From Reinekea forsetii (lineage in GTDB: Bacteria; Pseudomonadota; Gammaproteobacteria; Pseudomonadales; Natronospirillaceae), in assembly GCF_002795845.1 (NCBI RefSeq), contig NZ_CP011797.1, positions 3,324,001-3,388,000 on the forward strand: a DNA stretch of 64,000 nucleotides. Reading direction: 5' to 3'. Both the position numbers and the translations under genes were made by a program. A model generated the notes under the pieces. The model made no database searches. It had not been told where the DNA came from and saw only the letters and a list, made by a program, of their open reading frames with translations. Of this stretch, positions 56,691 through 64,000 are shown piece after piece. How positions within the stretch are numbered: position 1 is the first letter of the stretch; the number at the start of each line of letters is the position of its first letter.

Positions 56691-57458
56691 CTAGACCAGA
56701 AAGACCTTAATGTTTTTCCGGTTTAGCCGTTCGATAATGGCTGGATCGCCAGTTTTACCGGTAATCACTATATCCAGCTCGTCCAGATTGAATAGCGTAA
56801 TGCCACCGAAGACGCCGATCTTATCGGCGTCGACTAACGCGATAATCTTGTCAGCGTAGGCGTGCATCTTCTTCTCTTCCATAAAGGCTAATAAGGCTGA
56901 CTTAGTCAAGCCGGCATCGGTCAAGCCATCACCGCTGACAAACAGATATCGACCTTGGTAGGACTCCTGTATTTCGGGCGATACCAGCAGGCTTTGGCTT
57001 TTAATATACTGTCCGCCCAGCACCACCAGGTGCGCATAGCCCTCTGAAATTAGATAGGTCACCAGTGGCAGATAGTTGGAATACACATGGATGTTGGTGC
57101 CGAGCAGGTATTTACCCATTAAAAAAGTCGTTTTGCCCTCACCAATAAAGACATTGTCTCGATCCTGGCACAGCTGCACGGCCTGCCGGGCGATGCGATC
57201 GCATTCATCAAAGTTATTATAATCCGAAATATTCGGGTAAAAACCCTTAAAGCCGGGCGACTCAGAGGTGCTCGGCGAGAGGATTTTCTCGGCCCCATTG
57301 CGGATTTTCTTTAACTTACCCTGTTCGTCCAACTCTATTATGTCGCGGCGAATGGTCGCCGGTGAGCACTCGATCAATTCGACTATTTCGCCAACCGTTA
57401 AGATCGGGTGTTCCTGTAGATGCTCCAAGATGCGTTTCTGGCGCGATCGCGAATTCAT
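56691..57458 (-). CDS. DeoR-family transcriptional regulator of the PTS operon
   Basis: The ATG at 57458 is preceded by GGGAG at 7 nt and gives 255 residues; a start at 57497 adds 13 residues. The N-terminal winged HTH is QKRILEHLQEHPILTVGEIV followed by ECSPATIRRDIIELDEQGKL, and the C-terminal sugar-phosphate sensor domain has FIGEGKTTFLMGKYL (G-x-G-x-T), YSNYLPLVTYLISEGYAHLV, GGQYIKSQSLLV and IALVDADKIGVFGG. DeoR proteins bind phosphorylated sugars and release DNA. It is divergent from a mannitol-type PTS operon, so it most probably represses it. Repeats in the gap may be its sites. Confidence 0.9.
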   Translation of the reverse strand: MNSRSRQKRILEHLQEHPILTVGEIVELIECSPATIRRDIIELDEQGKLKKIRNGAEKILSPSTSESPGFKGFYPNISDYNNFDECDRIARQAVQLCQDRDNVFIGEGKTTFLMGKYLLGTNIHVYSNYLPLVTYLISEGYAHLVVLGGQYIKSQSLLVSPEIQESYQGRYLFVSGDGLTDAGLTKSALLAFMEEKKMHAYADKIIALVDADKIGVFGGITLFNLDELDIVITGKTGDPAIIERLNRKNIKVFLV

Positions 57459-57487
57459 AACTAAGCTCCCTGGCGAGTTTTGCATAA

Positions 57488-57500
57488 AATTGATCATTTA
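57488..57500 (+). promoter_or_regulatory. Possible DeoR operator repeat 1
   Basis: AATTGATCATTTA (57488-57500), close to the start of the DeoR gene, is repeated with one central change 100 bp away (57588-57600). Its partial palindrome TTGATCA and the position between divergent genes suit an operator. Confidence 0.45.
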
Positions 57501-57587
57501 TGACTATAGTTGATTGCCGATTCACATTCCAGCCCATTTCTCTGAAATTCTTGCACCAATTTGACGATATCTGCACTGTTTAAGTGC

Positions 57588-57600
57588 GATTGATCGTTTA
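57588..57600 (+). promoter_or_regulatory. Possible DeoR operator repeat 2
   Basis: GATTGATCGTTTA lies exactly 100 bp from repeat 1 and 46 bp upstream of the -35 box of the PTS promoter. Two sites a whole number of helix turns apart would permit looping, as with other DeoR repressors. Confidence 0.45.
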
Positions 57601-57645
57601 ATTAGATGTAAGTCACCCTGCTGACGTGGATACTAGAGGACTGTT

Positions 57646-57673
57646 TTGACGCGCTTTACGGACTATTTATACT
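57646..57673 (+). promoter_or_regulatory. PTS operon promoter
   Basis: TTGACG (57646-57651) and TATACT (57668-57673) with a 16 bp spacer form a good sigma-70 promoter. The start of transcription would be near 57680, leaving about 20 nt before the EIIA ATG and its GAGG ribosome binding site. Confidence 0.7.
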
Positions 57674-57699
57674 GCTTCGCGGGTACATGAGGTAACAAG

Positions 57700-58188
57700 A
57701 TGAAACCTACTCTAATAATAAAAGAAACAATCTTGCTTAATATGGAAGCCTCTTCAAAGAACGAAGTGATTCATGCCATCTGTGGTCACCTGTTTTTATT
57801 GAAGAAAACACAAGATCCAGCTCATCTCTATTTGGACATTATTGAACGGGAAGAAGTGGTAAGTACCTTTGCCGGGTCACACACCGCCATCCCCCATGCG
57901 ATAACCAAACACGTCGACTACCCTGTCCTGTGTTTTGCCCGAGTAAAGAATGATGATTTTACCTGGAATGGAAGTGACGAAGATGTACGTTTTGTCATCT
58001 TACTTTGTGCACCCGCACAGGATGATCTACGGAAACTGAGACAGAGTCAGTCATACGTTTTTTCATCCATCGCCCAACTGATTGGCCGCACGGGCACTCT
58101 TGACCTGTGGGCCAATGCTCATGATGAGCAAGTGATTCTCGACAGCTTGAATGAAGCGTTCGAAGCCAATCTAACTACAACAATATAA
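57700..58188 (+). CDS. Stand-alone PTS EIIA (mannitol/fructose class)
   Basis: 162 residues of the PTS_EIIA type 2 fold. The phosphorylated His66 is in AGSHTAIPHAITKHV, and the surrounding VVSTFAGS and FVILLCAPAQDDLRKLR match the family. ATG with GAGG 8 nt upstream. It is the first gene of the operon and comes only 13 bp before the EIICB gene. A second EIIA domain is part of the fused protein two genes on, so this one may have a regulatory role (PtsN-like) or serve another EIIB; the sequence does not settle it. Confidence 0.88.
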   Translation: MKPTLIIKETILLNMEASSKNEVIHAICGHLFLLKKTQDPAHLYLDIIEREEVVSTFAGSHTAIPHAITKHVDYPVLCFARVKNDDFTWNGSDEDVRFVILLCAPAQDDLRKLRQSQSYVFSSIAQLIGRTGTLDLWANAHDEQVILDSLNEAFEANLTTTI

Positions 58189-58201
58189 TTGGGGACATCC
58201 T

Positions 58202-59584
58202 ATGTCTGAAAACAATTTAAAAATCGGCGTCCAGTCCTTCGGACGATTCCTGAGCGGCATGGTGATGCCCAACATTGGTGCCTTTATCGCATGGGGCCTT
58301 ATTACGGCACTCTTTATACCAACGGGTTGGATCCCGAATGAATATCTGTCCGCGCTCGTTGGGCCGATGATCACGTATCTACTGCCATTATTGATCGGTT
58401 ATACCGGCGGCAAGATGGTTGGTGGTGAGCGCGGAGCTGTTGCCGGTGCGATCACAACCATGGGTGTGATTGTCGGCGCATCAATCCCGATGTTCCTCGG
58501 CGCTATGATTGCCGGCCCACTCGGCGGCCTGGCCATTAAAAAATTCGACCAAGCAGTTGAAGGCAAGGTTAAGGCCGGCTTTGAAATGCTGGTTAATAAC
58601 TTCTCGCTCGGCATTATCGGCATGCTCACTGCGCTGATTGCCTATACGCTGGTTGGACCCGTGGTCTTGGCTATTACCGAAGCCTTAGGCGCCGGTGTCG
58701 GCTGGATCGTAAGCCATAGCCTGCTGCCATTGGTGTCTATCCTTGTTGAGCCGGCGAAAATTCTGTTCCTCAATAACGCCATCAACCACGGTGTCTTTAC
58801 TCCGCTCGGTGCCGAACAGGCCGCCGCTACGGGTAAATCAATATTCTACCTGATTGAAACCAACCCAGGTCCTGGTTTGGGCATTTTACTGGCCTACATG
58901 CTGGCCGGTAAAGGCGTTGCGCAGAAGTCAGCTTATGGCGCTTCAATCATCCATTTCTTCGGCGGCATCCATGAGATTTATTTCCCATATATCCTGATGA
59001 AGCCACGCTTGATCATCGCTGTGATAGCTGGTGGTATGGCAGGCGTTACCTTCAACATGGTGACCGGCAATGCGTTAGTTGGACCGCCGTCTCCGGGTTC
59101 TGTCTTTGCACTGATTCTGATGTCTACTAAGGGCATGGGTATCCTCTTAACTTTGGCCTCTATTGCTATCGCCGCGACTGTATCCTTCTTGATCGCTGCT
59201 GTTATCATCCGCAGCGATGCATCAAGCACTGATGATCTAGAAGCTGCTCAGGCAACCGTGAATGCCAATAAAGCCAGCAGCAAGGGTTTAGGCAACGCAG
59301 TAACCGGCGCCAGCCAGGTACGTCGAATTGTTGTTGCCTGTGATGCCGGCATGGGCTCGTCTGCCATGGGCGCCACCGTGCTACGCGGTAAGCTAAAAGC
59401 GGCCGGTCTAGATATCAATGTCAGCAATGCCGCCATTAATGATCTGACCGATGCCGATATTGTTATCACTCAGTCAGAATTGTCGGCCCGGGCTAAAGCA
59501 AAATTACCGTCCGCTCAACACCTGAGCATTGAGAACTTTATGGATGGCGGATTTTACGACGACCTGGTCGCAAAACTCGTTTAA
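58202..59584 (+). CDS. mtlA: PTS mannitol-type EIICB transporter
   Basis: 460 residues, membrane channel plus EIIB. It is very close in type to MtlA: KIGVQSFGRFLSGMVMPNIG, GGKMVGGERGAVAGAITTMG and FGGIHEIYFPYILMKPRLII, with about eight membrane segments in the first 340 residues. EIIB (about 370-460) has the phosphorylated Cys380 in VVACDAGMGSSAMGATVL. Unlike E. coli MtlA it ends after EIIB, and the EIIA part is found on the next gene. It imports and phosphorylates mannitol or a similar hexitol; exact specificity is inferred from the MtlA likeness. Confidence 0.92.
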   Translation: MSENNLKIGVQSFGRFLSGMVMPNIGAFIAWGLITALFIPTGWIPNEYLSALVGPMITYLLPLLIGYTGGKMVGGERGAVAGAITTMGVIVGASIPMFLGAMIAGPLGGLAIKKFDQAVEGKVKAGFEMLVNNFSLGIIGMLTALIAYTLVGPVVLAITEALGAGVGWIVSHSLLPLVSILVEPAKILFLNNAINHGVFTPLGAEQAAATGKSIFYLIETNPGPGLGILLAYMLAGKGVAQKSAYGASIIHFFGGIHEIYFPYILMKPRLIIAVIAGGMAGVTFNMVTGNALVGPPSPGSVFALILMSTKGMGILLTLASIAIAATVSFLIAAVIIRSDASSTDDLEAAQATVNANKASSKGLGNAVTGASQVRRIVVACDAGMGSSAMGATVLRGKLKAAGLDINVSNAAINDLTDADIVITQSELSARAKAKLPSAQHLSIENFMDGGFYDDLVAKLV

Positions 59585-59625
59585 CCGATCGGTGCACGCT
59601 TTTTACTCGTAGGCATAAAGAATGC

Positions 59626-59654
59626 GGGCCTCAAATGATCCTTATTTGAGGCCC
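59626..59654 (+). other. Intercistronic hairpin in the PTS operon
   Basis: GGGCCTCAAAT (59626-59636) and ATTTGAGGCCC (59644-59654) form a perfect 11 bp stem with a 7-base loop between the EIICB gene and the fused EI gene. The following ACTAACGG is not a T run. It is likely to stabilise the upstream mRNA or reduce read-through, so that the transporter is made in excess. Confidence 0.6.
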
Positions 59655-59701
59655 ACTAACGGCAACTAAGTTGCTGTAAATTTAAGATCAAAGGGATATC
59701 C

Positions 59702-62299
59702 ATGTCCTTAACAAAGACTCCTCAAAATACCGAGACACCGCGCCACTTCCAGCCAGACGACGTCATGGCAACGACTGACCGAGTCCTGCTGTCGAGCGCC
59801 GATGTTTTAACTCAGAAATTTTTTACCAATAAGACCGAGGTACTCAAGGCCATCGCCGAGCGCATGCTCAGCCGTGGTTTTGTAGCCGCTGATTACAGCT
59901 CGGCAATGCTCGCTCGAGAAGACAAGGTCAGCACATTTCTCGTGAATGGCGTGGCCATACCGCATGGCACATCCGAGGCCAAGGCCCTGGTAGTACGCAC
60001 CGGATTAGTAGTGGTGCAGTTGCCGGCCGGGGTAATCTGGAACGCCAAGGGTGATGTCGTTAACCTTGCTGTCGGCATTGCCGCAACCGGTACCGATCAT
60101 CTCGATTTACTGCAGACCCTAACCGGCGTCGTCCTCGATGAGGCATTGGCCGCCGAATTGGGCACCAGCGCCAGCGCCGAGCAGATAGTCGCTTGCCTAA
60201 ATGGCACCCCAGTCGAAACCGATAACGGTGCCGTTGGCGAAGATTTACGCCACAAGAGCACAGTGACCCTGATTGATTCGGCCGGATTACATGCCCGACC
60301 CGCTGCCGAATTGGCCGAGTTGGCCAGCGCTTATGCCGGGACCGAGCTGCGTTTGCGCAAAGGTGCGCGCATCGCCAACCTCAAATCGATGGCCGAATTG
60401 CTCAGTGTCGGCGCAGCGTGTGGCGACAGTGTGACGATTTCGGCCCAAGGCCCAGATGCCCCGGCGGCGGTTGATCAACTGGTAACCGCCATTGCCGCCG
60501 GACTCGATGGCGAGACCGGCGATCATAGCAACGCTGAATACGATCCCCTGGCCGGGCTGCCGGCCTTGAGCAACCCGTTAGGCCGCTTTGTCACCGATGG
60601 CGCGCCCGCGTCACCGGGTATTGCGCTGGCCGAGGTCTATGTGCTCGAAACCCAACAGGTCACCCTGGTGCAGGCCGCCAACGACCCGGACGCCGAACGG
60701 GCCCTGTTGAGCGCCGCACTGCGCACTGCGATTCAACAACTGGAGCAGCTGCAACTGGAGCTGACTCAGGGAGCCGTCGATGAAGCCGCAATCTTTCGGG
60801 CACAATGCCAACTGCTGCGTGACGAGAGTCTGATCGCGGCCACTGTTGCTCTGATCAACGCCGGTAACGCCGCGGCCTGGTCTTGGCAACAGGTCTTGAT
60901 GGCGCAGGCCGATCAACTCTCGGCCCTGAGCGACCCACGCCTCAAGGCGCGCGCCGCCGATATGGTCGATGTCGCCCGGACCGTGGTGAATGTCTTGAAT
61001 CACCAGTCCAATCGTCTGGATTATCCGACCGATCGGGACTTTATTCTGCTGGCGAGCGAACTAAGCCCGTCGCAAACCGCTCAACTGGGTGGATTACCGA
61101 TCAAGGCAATATGCACCGAACTGGGTGGGCCCAACAGCCATATGGCGATTCTCGCACGCGCCTTGGGCATTCCTGCGTTGGTCGGTGCCGGTGCTGATTT
61201 CCTGACCCAGGTACGCCCAGGCGATTGGGCAATCGTTGATCCACAAGGTGCTCAGCTGGTGTTGGCACCCGATGCCGAGACCCGAGTTCAAGCCGACAGC
61301 CTGATCGCCCAGTGGCAGAAGAGTCAAGCCTATGAACTGGGTCAAAAAGATCAGCCCACCGAAACCCTCGATGGCCATCGCGTTGAACTGGTCTGCAATA
61401 TCGCCCAACCGAGCGACACGCCGGGTGTGCTTGCCAACGGCGGTGATGGTGTTGGCCTGTTGCGCACCGAGTTTTTGTTTGAGTCGTCCACGCTGGAACC
61501 GACGATCGAAGAGCAAGTGGCGGCCTTAACAGAGATTGTCAGCTGCTTGGGCGAGCGCCAACTGGTGGTGCGCACCGCTGATATAGGTGGCGACAAACCG
61601 GTCTCTTGGCTGACCATGCCGGCGGAAGAAAATCCTTTCCTTGGGGTGCGTGGGATTCGTCTCTCGTTCCGCAATGAGGCGATGTTCAACAACCAGCTCG
61701 AAGCCATTTATCGAGTGGCGCAATGGCAGGCCGACCAGGGCATTAGCCCGGGCATCCATATCATGTTTCCGATGATTGCCACCTTAGCGGAGTGGCGCAA
61801 GGCGCGCGCCATGGCCGAGGCTATTCAGATCCGCTTAGCCGCTCCGATACTGCCCCTAGGCATTATGGTGGAAGTGCCATCGGCGGCTCTATTGGCCGAT
61901 CACTTTGCTCGGGAAGTCGACTTTTTATCGATCGGCTCTAACGACCTGACTCAATACACCCTGGCGATGGACCGCATGCATCCGCAATTGGCCAGCGAAG
62001 CCGATAGCTATAATCCGGCCCTGCTGCGCCTGATCGCCATGACGGTGCAGGCCGGACAGGCGCACGGCAAATGGGTTGGGGTGTGCGGCAACATGGCCGC
62101 CGATCCGGACTTAGCCTGTCTCCTGGTCGGCTTAGGGGTGAGCGAATTGTCGATCAGCCCAGCCAATGTCCCGGCGATCAAAACGCTCTTACGCAGCGTC
62201 GTCTATAGCAAGTTGCAGGATAAAGCCCAGCGGGCGCTTGCCCTGCCCGACGCCGCCGATGTGCGTCGACTCTATGCCGACCGAACCGATTTGTTGTGA
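59702..62299 (+). CDS. Multiphosphoryl transfer protein EIIA-HPr-EI
   Basis: 865 residues with three PTS modules. EIIA, mannitol type (about 27-165): His88 in NGVAIPHGTSEAKALV. HPr (about 185-270): His197 in SAGLHARPAAELAELA, and the seryl site region NLKSMAELLSVG. EI (about 300-865): active His480 in ELGGPNSHMAILARALGIPA, then TADIGGDKPVSW, IMVEVPSAALLADHF, IGSNDLTQYTLAMDR and the PEP-site Cys in WVGVCGNMAADP. It passes phosphate from PEP through EI and HPr to EIIA and on to the EIIB of MtlA. All three phosphorylation sites are intact. It resembles FruB-type fusions but with a mannitol EIIA. Confidence 0.93.
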   Translation: MSLTKTPQNTETPRHFQPDDVMATTDRVLLSSADVLTQKFFTNKTEVLKAIAERMLSRGFVAADYSSAMLAREDKVSTFLVNGVAIPHGTSEAKALVVRTGLVVVQLPAGVIWNAKGDVVNLAVGIAATGTDHLDLLQTLTGVVLDEALAAELGTSASAEQIVACLNGTPVETDNGAVGEDLRHKSTVTLIDSAGLHARPAAELAELASAYAGTELRLRKGARIANLKSMAELLSVGAACGDSVTISAQGPDAPAAVDQLVTAIAAGLDGETGDHSNAEYDPLAGLPALSNPLGRFVTDGAPASPGIALAEVYVLETQQVTLVQAANDPDAERALLSAALRTAIQQLEQLQLELTQGAVDEAAIFRAQCQLLRDESLIAATVALINAGNAAAWSWQQVLMAQADQLSALSDPRLKARAADMVDVARTVVNVLNHQSNRLDYPTDRDFILLASELSPSQTAQLGGLPIKAICTELGGPNSHMAILARALGIPALVGAGADFLTQVRPGDWAIVDPQGAQLVLAPDAETRVQADSLIAQWQKSQAYELGQKDQPTETLDGHRVELVCNIAQPSDTPGVLANGGDGVGLLRTEFLFESSTLEPTIEEQVAALTEIVSCLGERQLVVRTADIGGDKPVSWLTMPAEENPFLGVRGIRLSFRNEAMFNNQLEAIYRVAQWQADQGISPGIHIMFPMIATLAEWRKARAMAEAIQIRLAAPILPLGIMVEVPSAALLADHFAREVDFLSIGSNDLTQYTLAMDRMHPQLASEADSYNPALLRLIAMTVQAGQAHGKWVGVCGNMAADPDLACLLVGLGVSELSISPANVPAIKTLLRSVVYSKLQDKAQRALALPDAADVRRLYADRTDLL

Positions 62300-62353
62300 C
62301 CGACGTAAGTGCCGAGCACAGCACCAAGCCTATTGAATTTTTGGAGTAAGACC

Positions 62354-64000
62354 ATGACCACCCTATTTGAAAACTATCAACAACTGACCGGCACCGTGCC
62401 GGAGCAAACTTGGACCTGGAACCTCTATGGTGCCGGCGTGGACAATATCGGCCGCGACAATCGCGCCGAGATGTTTGATGTACCCAAACCCGATGCCGAC
62501 CAAATGTTGGTGCGCGTTGACGCGGTCGGGCTGTGTTTTTCCGATGTAAAGGTGATCAACCAGGGCAGTGCCCATCCCAAACTCTATAACCGAGATTTAA
62601 AGTTGGAGCCTACCCGCCTCGGCCACGAAGCCACGGTCACGGTAATTCAGGTCGGCGCGAATCTGCAGGGCCAATACCGACCCGGCGAGCGCTATGCCAT
62701 GCAACCGGATATTTATCAGAACGGCAAAAGTACCGCCTACGGTTACACCCTGCCCGGTGGCCTGGTGCAGTATCACCTGATCGGTAAAGAGATTCTCGAA
62801 ACCGATGCCGGTGCCTGCCTGCTGAGGGTCTCTGACCAGATGGGCTTAGGCGATGCCGCCCTGCTCGAGCCTTGGGGTTGTGTCTTCGCCTCCTATACAC
62901 AGCGGCGCCGTCTGTTGCCTAAGGCCGGCGGCACCATGTGGTTGATCGGTCAACCGGGTGCAACCGAGGACTATACCTTCAGTCACGGATTGGAGTCCCC
63001 TGCGACCCTGATCCTGACCGATGTACCCGCCAGTGTTGCCGCCCTGGCCGCCAATCACGGTCGCCGCGTCGTAGTACGCGATGGCCTTACCGTCGATGAC
63101 TACGCCGCGCTGGCAAGCGAATTTGGCGACGGTGGCTTCGACGATATCGTGATGCTGGCGCCGCGTTCGGCCGTGCAGGTCTCTGAGGTGGCCAAACTGG
63201 TGGCACGCCGCGGCACCCTGAATATGGTCGGTACCGAACCGCTCGACGGTCTGGTCGAAGCCGATGTCGGTCGCCTGCACTATGACTATGTTGCCTTCAT
63301 CGGCAATGCCGGCCGCAATATCGCCGACTCCTATGGCGAGGATCGCAACCGTTGTGATCTGCGTAACGATGGCACGGCGGTCTTTGTTGGCGCCGGCGGC
63401 CCCATGGGTCAGATGCACGTGCAGCGCGCGATCGAACAGAAAAACGGCCCTAAGGTCGTGGTCGTGACCGATATAGCCGATGATCGACTGGCCGAAATCG
63501 AGGCCCGCTTTGCCCCCTTGACCGCGGCGAATCAGCGCACCTTGGTAACCTACAACCCGACCACCGCGCAGCGCAGCCTACACGACCTGGTGATGGAATT
63601 GACCGACAATAAGGGCGCCGAAGATGTGGTCGTCTGTGTGCCCAATGGCGGCATCATGGCCGACTCGGCGACCTTTATGAATGAAAACGGCATGCTGGTG
63701 TTGTTTGCCGGTGTCCCGAACGGCACCATGGCGCCGGTCGATTTCAGCCAAATTTACCTCAACAATGCGCAGCTGACCGGCACCTCCGGCCTGACCATTC
63801 ACGACCAAACCATGGTGATGGAAAATACCCTGCAGGGTAATATCGCGCCCGCCGTCTGTGTCGCCGCCATTGGCGGGATGCATGTTGCCAAGGCCGGCAT
63901 CGAAGCGATGATCGCCAGCCGCTATCCGGGCAAAATATTGATTTTCCCACAATTGCTCGATCTACCACTGATGGGCCTAAACGAGCTGGCCGAGAAAATG
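62354..64000 (+). CDS. Zinc-type sugar/polyol-phosphate dehydrogenase-like protein, cut by window end
   Basis: ATG at 62354 with TGGAG upstream; open to the end of the window (549 codons), so the stop is outside. The N-terminal MDR catalytic domain has VRVDAVGLCFSDVKVINQGS (Cys in the zinc position) and RLGHEATVTVIQVG (His-Glu). A first Rossmann-like region (about 195-310, WLIGQPGATED, VVVRDG) lacks the glycine motif; a second has TAVFVGAGGPMGQMHVQRAI and VVVTDIADDRLAEI. LSORbose-1-phosphate reductase (SorE)-like proteins show similar segments, but are shorter. It follows the EI fusion by 54 bp and likely oxidises the phosphorylated polyol brought in by the PTS. Confidence 0.75.
   Translation, partial: MTTLFENYQQLTGTVPEQTWTWNLYGAGVDNIGRDNRAEMFDVPKPDADQMLVRVDAVGLCFSDVKVINQGSAHPKLYNRDLKLEPTRLGHEATVTVIQVGANLQGQYRPGERYAMQPDIYQNGKSTAYGYTLPGGLVQYHLIGKEILETDAGACLLRVSDQMGLGDAALLEPWGCVFASYTQRRRLLPKAGGTMWLIGQPGATEDYTFSHGLESPATLILTDVPASVAALAANHGRRVVVRDGLTVDDYAALASEFGDGGFDDIVMLAPRSAVQVSEVAKLVARRGTLNMVGTEPLDGLVEADVGRLHYDYVAFIGNAGRNIADSYGEDRNRCDLRNDGTAVFVGAGGPMGQMHVQRAIEQKNGPKVVVVTDIADDRLAEIEARFAPLTAANQRTLVTYNPTTAQRSLHDLVMELTDNKGAEDVVVCVPNGGIMADSATFMNENGMLVLFAGVPNGTMAPVDFSQIYLNNAQLTGTSGLTIHDQTMVMENTLQGNIAPAVCVAAIGGMHVAKAGIEAMIASRYPGKILIFPQLLDLPLMGLNELAEKM

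Overview
The window looks like about 64 kb of chromosome from a heterotrophic, probably marine gammaproteobacterium. The evidence is the two-subunit succinyltransferase (AST) arginine pathway, RecBCD, an OmpA-type protein, SelO, NfsA, large surface starch-degrading lipoproteins and a mannitol-type PTS. An Oceanospirillales/Saccharospirillaceae (Reinekea-like) host is my guess from gene content, not something the sequence proves. No rRNA, tRNA or CRISPR was seen.

Layout. 0-5.8 kb: end of a possible outer-membrane barrel gene, EamA exporter, GNAT acetyltransferase, glycerophosphodiesterase, an IadA-like amidohydrolase with changed metal ligands, a GlxA/ArgR-type regulator and a PilZ protein. 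5.9-12.1 kb: arginine catabolism, astC-aruF-aruG-astD-astB, tightly coupled; astE is absent. 12.3-19.3 kb: a large CHASE/PAS hybrid histidine kinase overlapping a REC-GGDEF cyclase, then a coiled-coil OmpA-family protein. 19.3-27.7 kb: divergent lipoprotein alpha-amylase and pullulanase sharing C-terminal modules, a starch-use locus.

27.7-36.9 kb is AT-richer and accessory-like: small paralogous proteins, cupin dioxygenase, SelO, NfsA, LysR, membrane proteins, and two attC-like integron sites around a methyltransferase cassette with a truncated LysE gene beside it. 36.9-45.4 kb is recC-recB-recD with overlapping genes. 45.4-49.1 kb is a second accessory island: a Fic protein behind repeated TGAGAG motifs, a decayed duplicate of the recD 3' end, an IS3-type remnant, and a second run of integron-like cassettes on the minus strand (broken BrnT with intact antitoxin, ASCH protein, intact BrnTA). 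No integron integrase lies in the window.

49.1-53.9 kb: a minus-strand copper operon (DUF2946-like protein, DUF411, cytochrome c, CopA, CopZ, lipoprotein cytochrome c). 54.1-56.0 kb: GAF protein and HD-GYP phosphodiesterase. 56.2-64 kb: DUF1993 protein, DeoR regulator, and a divergent PTS operon (EIIA, mannitol-type EIICB, fused EIIA-HPr-EI) running into a sugar/polyol-phosphate dehydrogenase-like gene cut by the window end. The PTS genes would import and phosphorylate a polyol such as mannitol, which the dehydrogenase may then oxidise.
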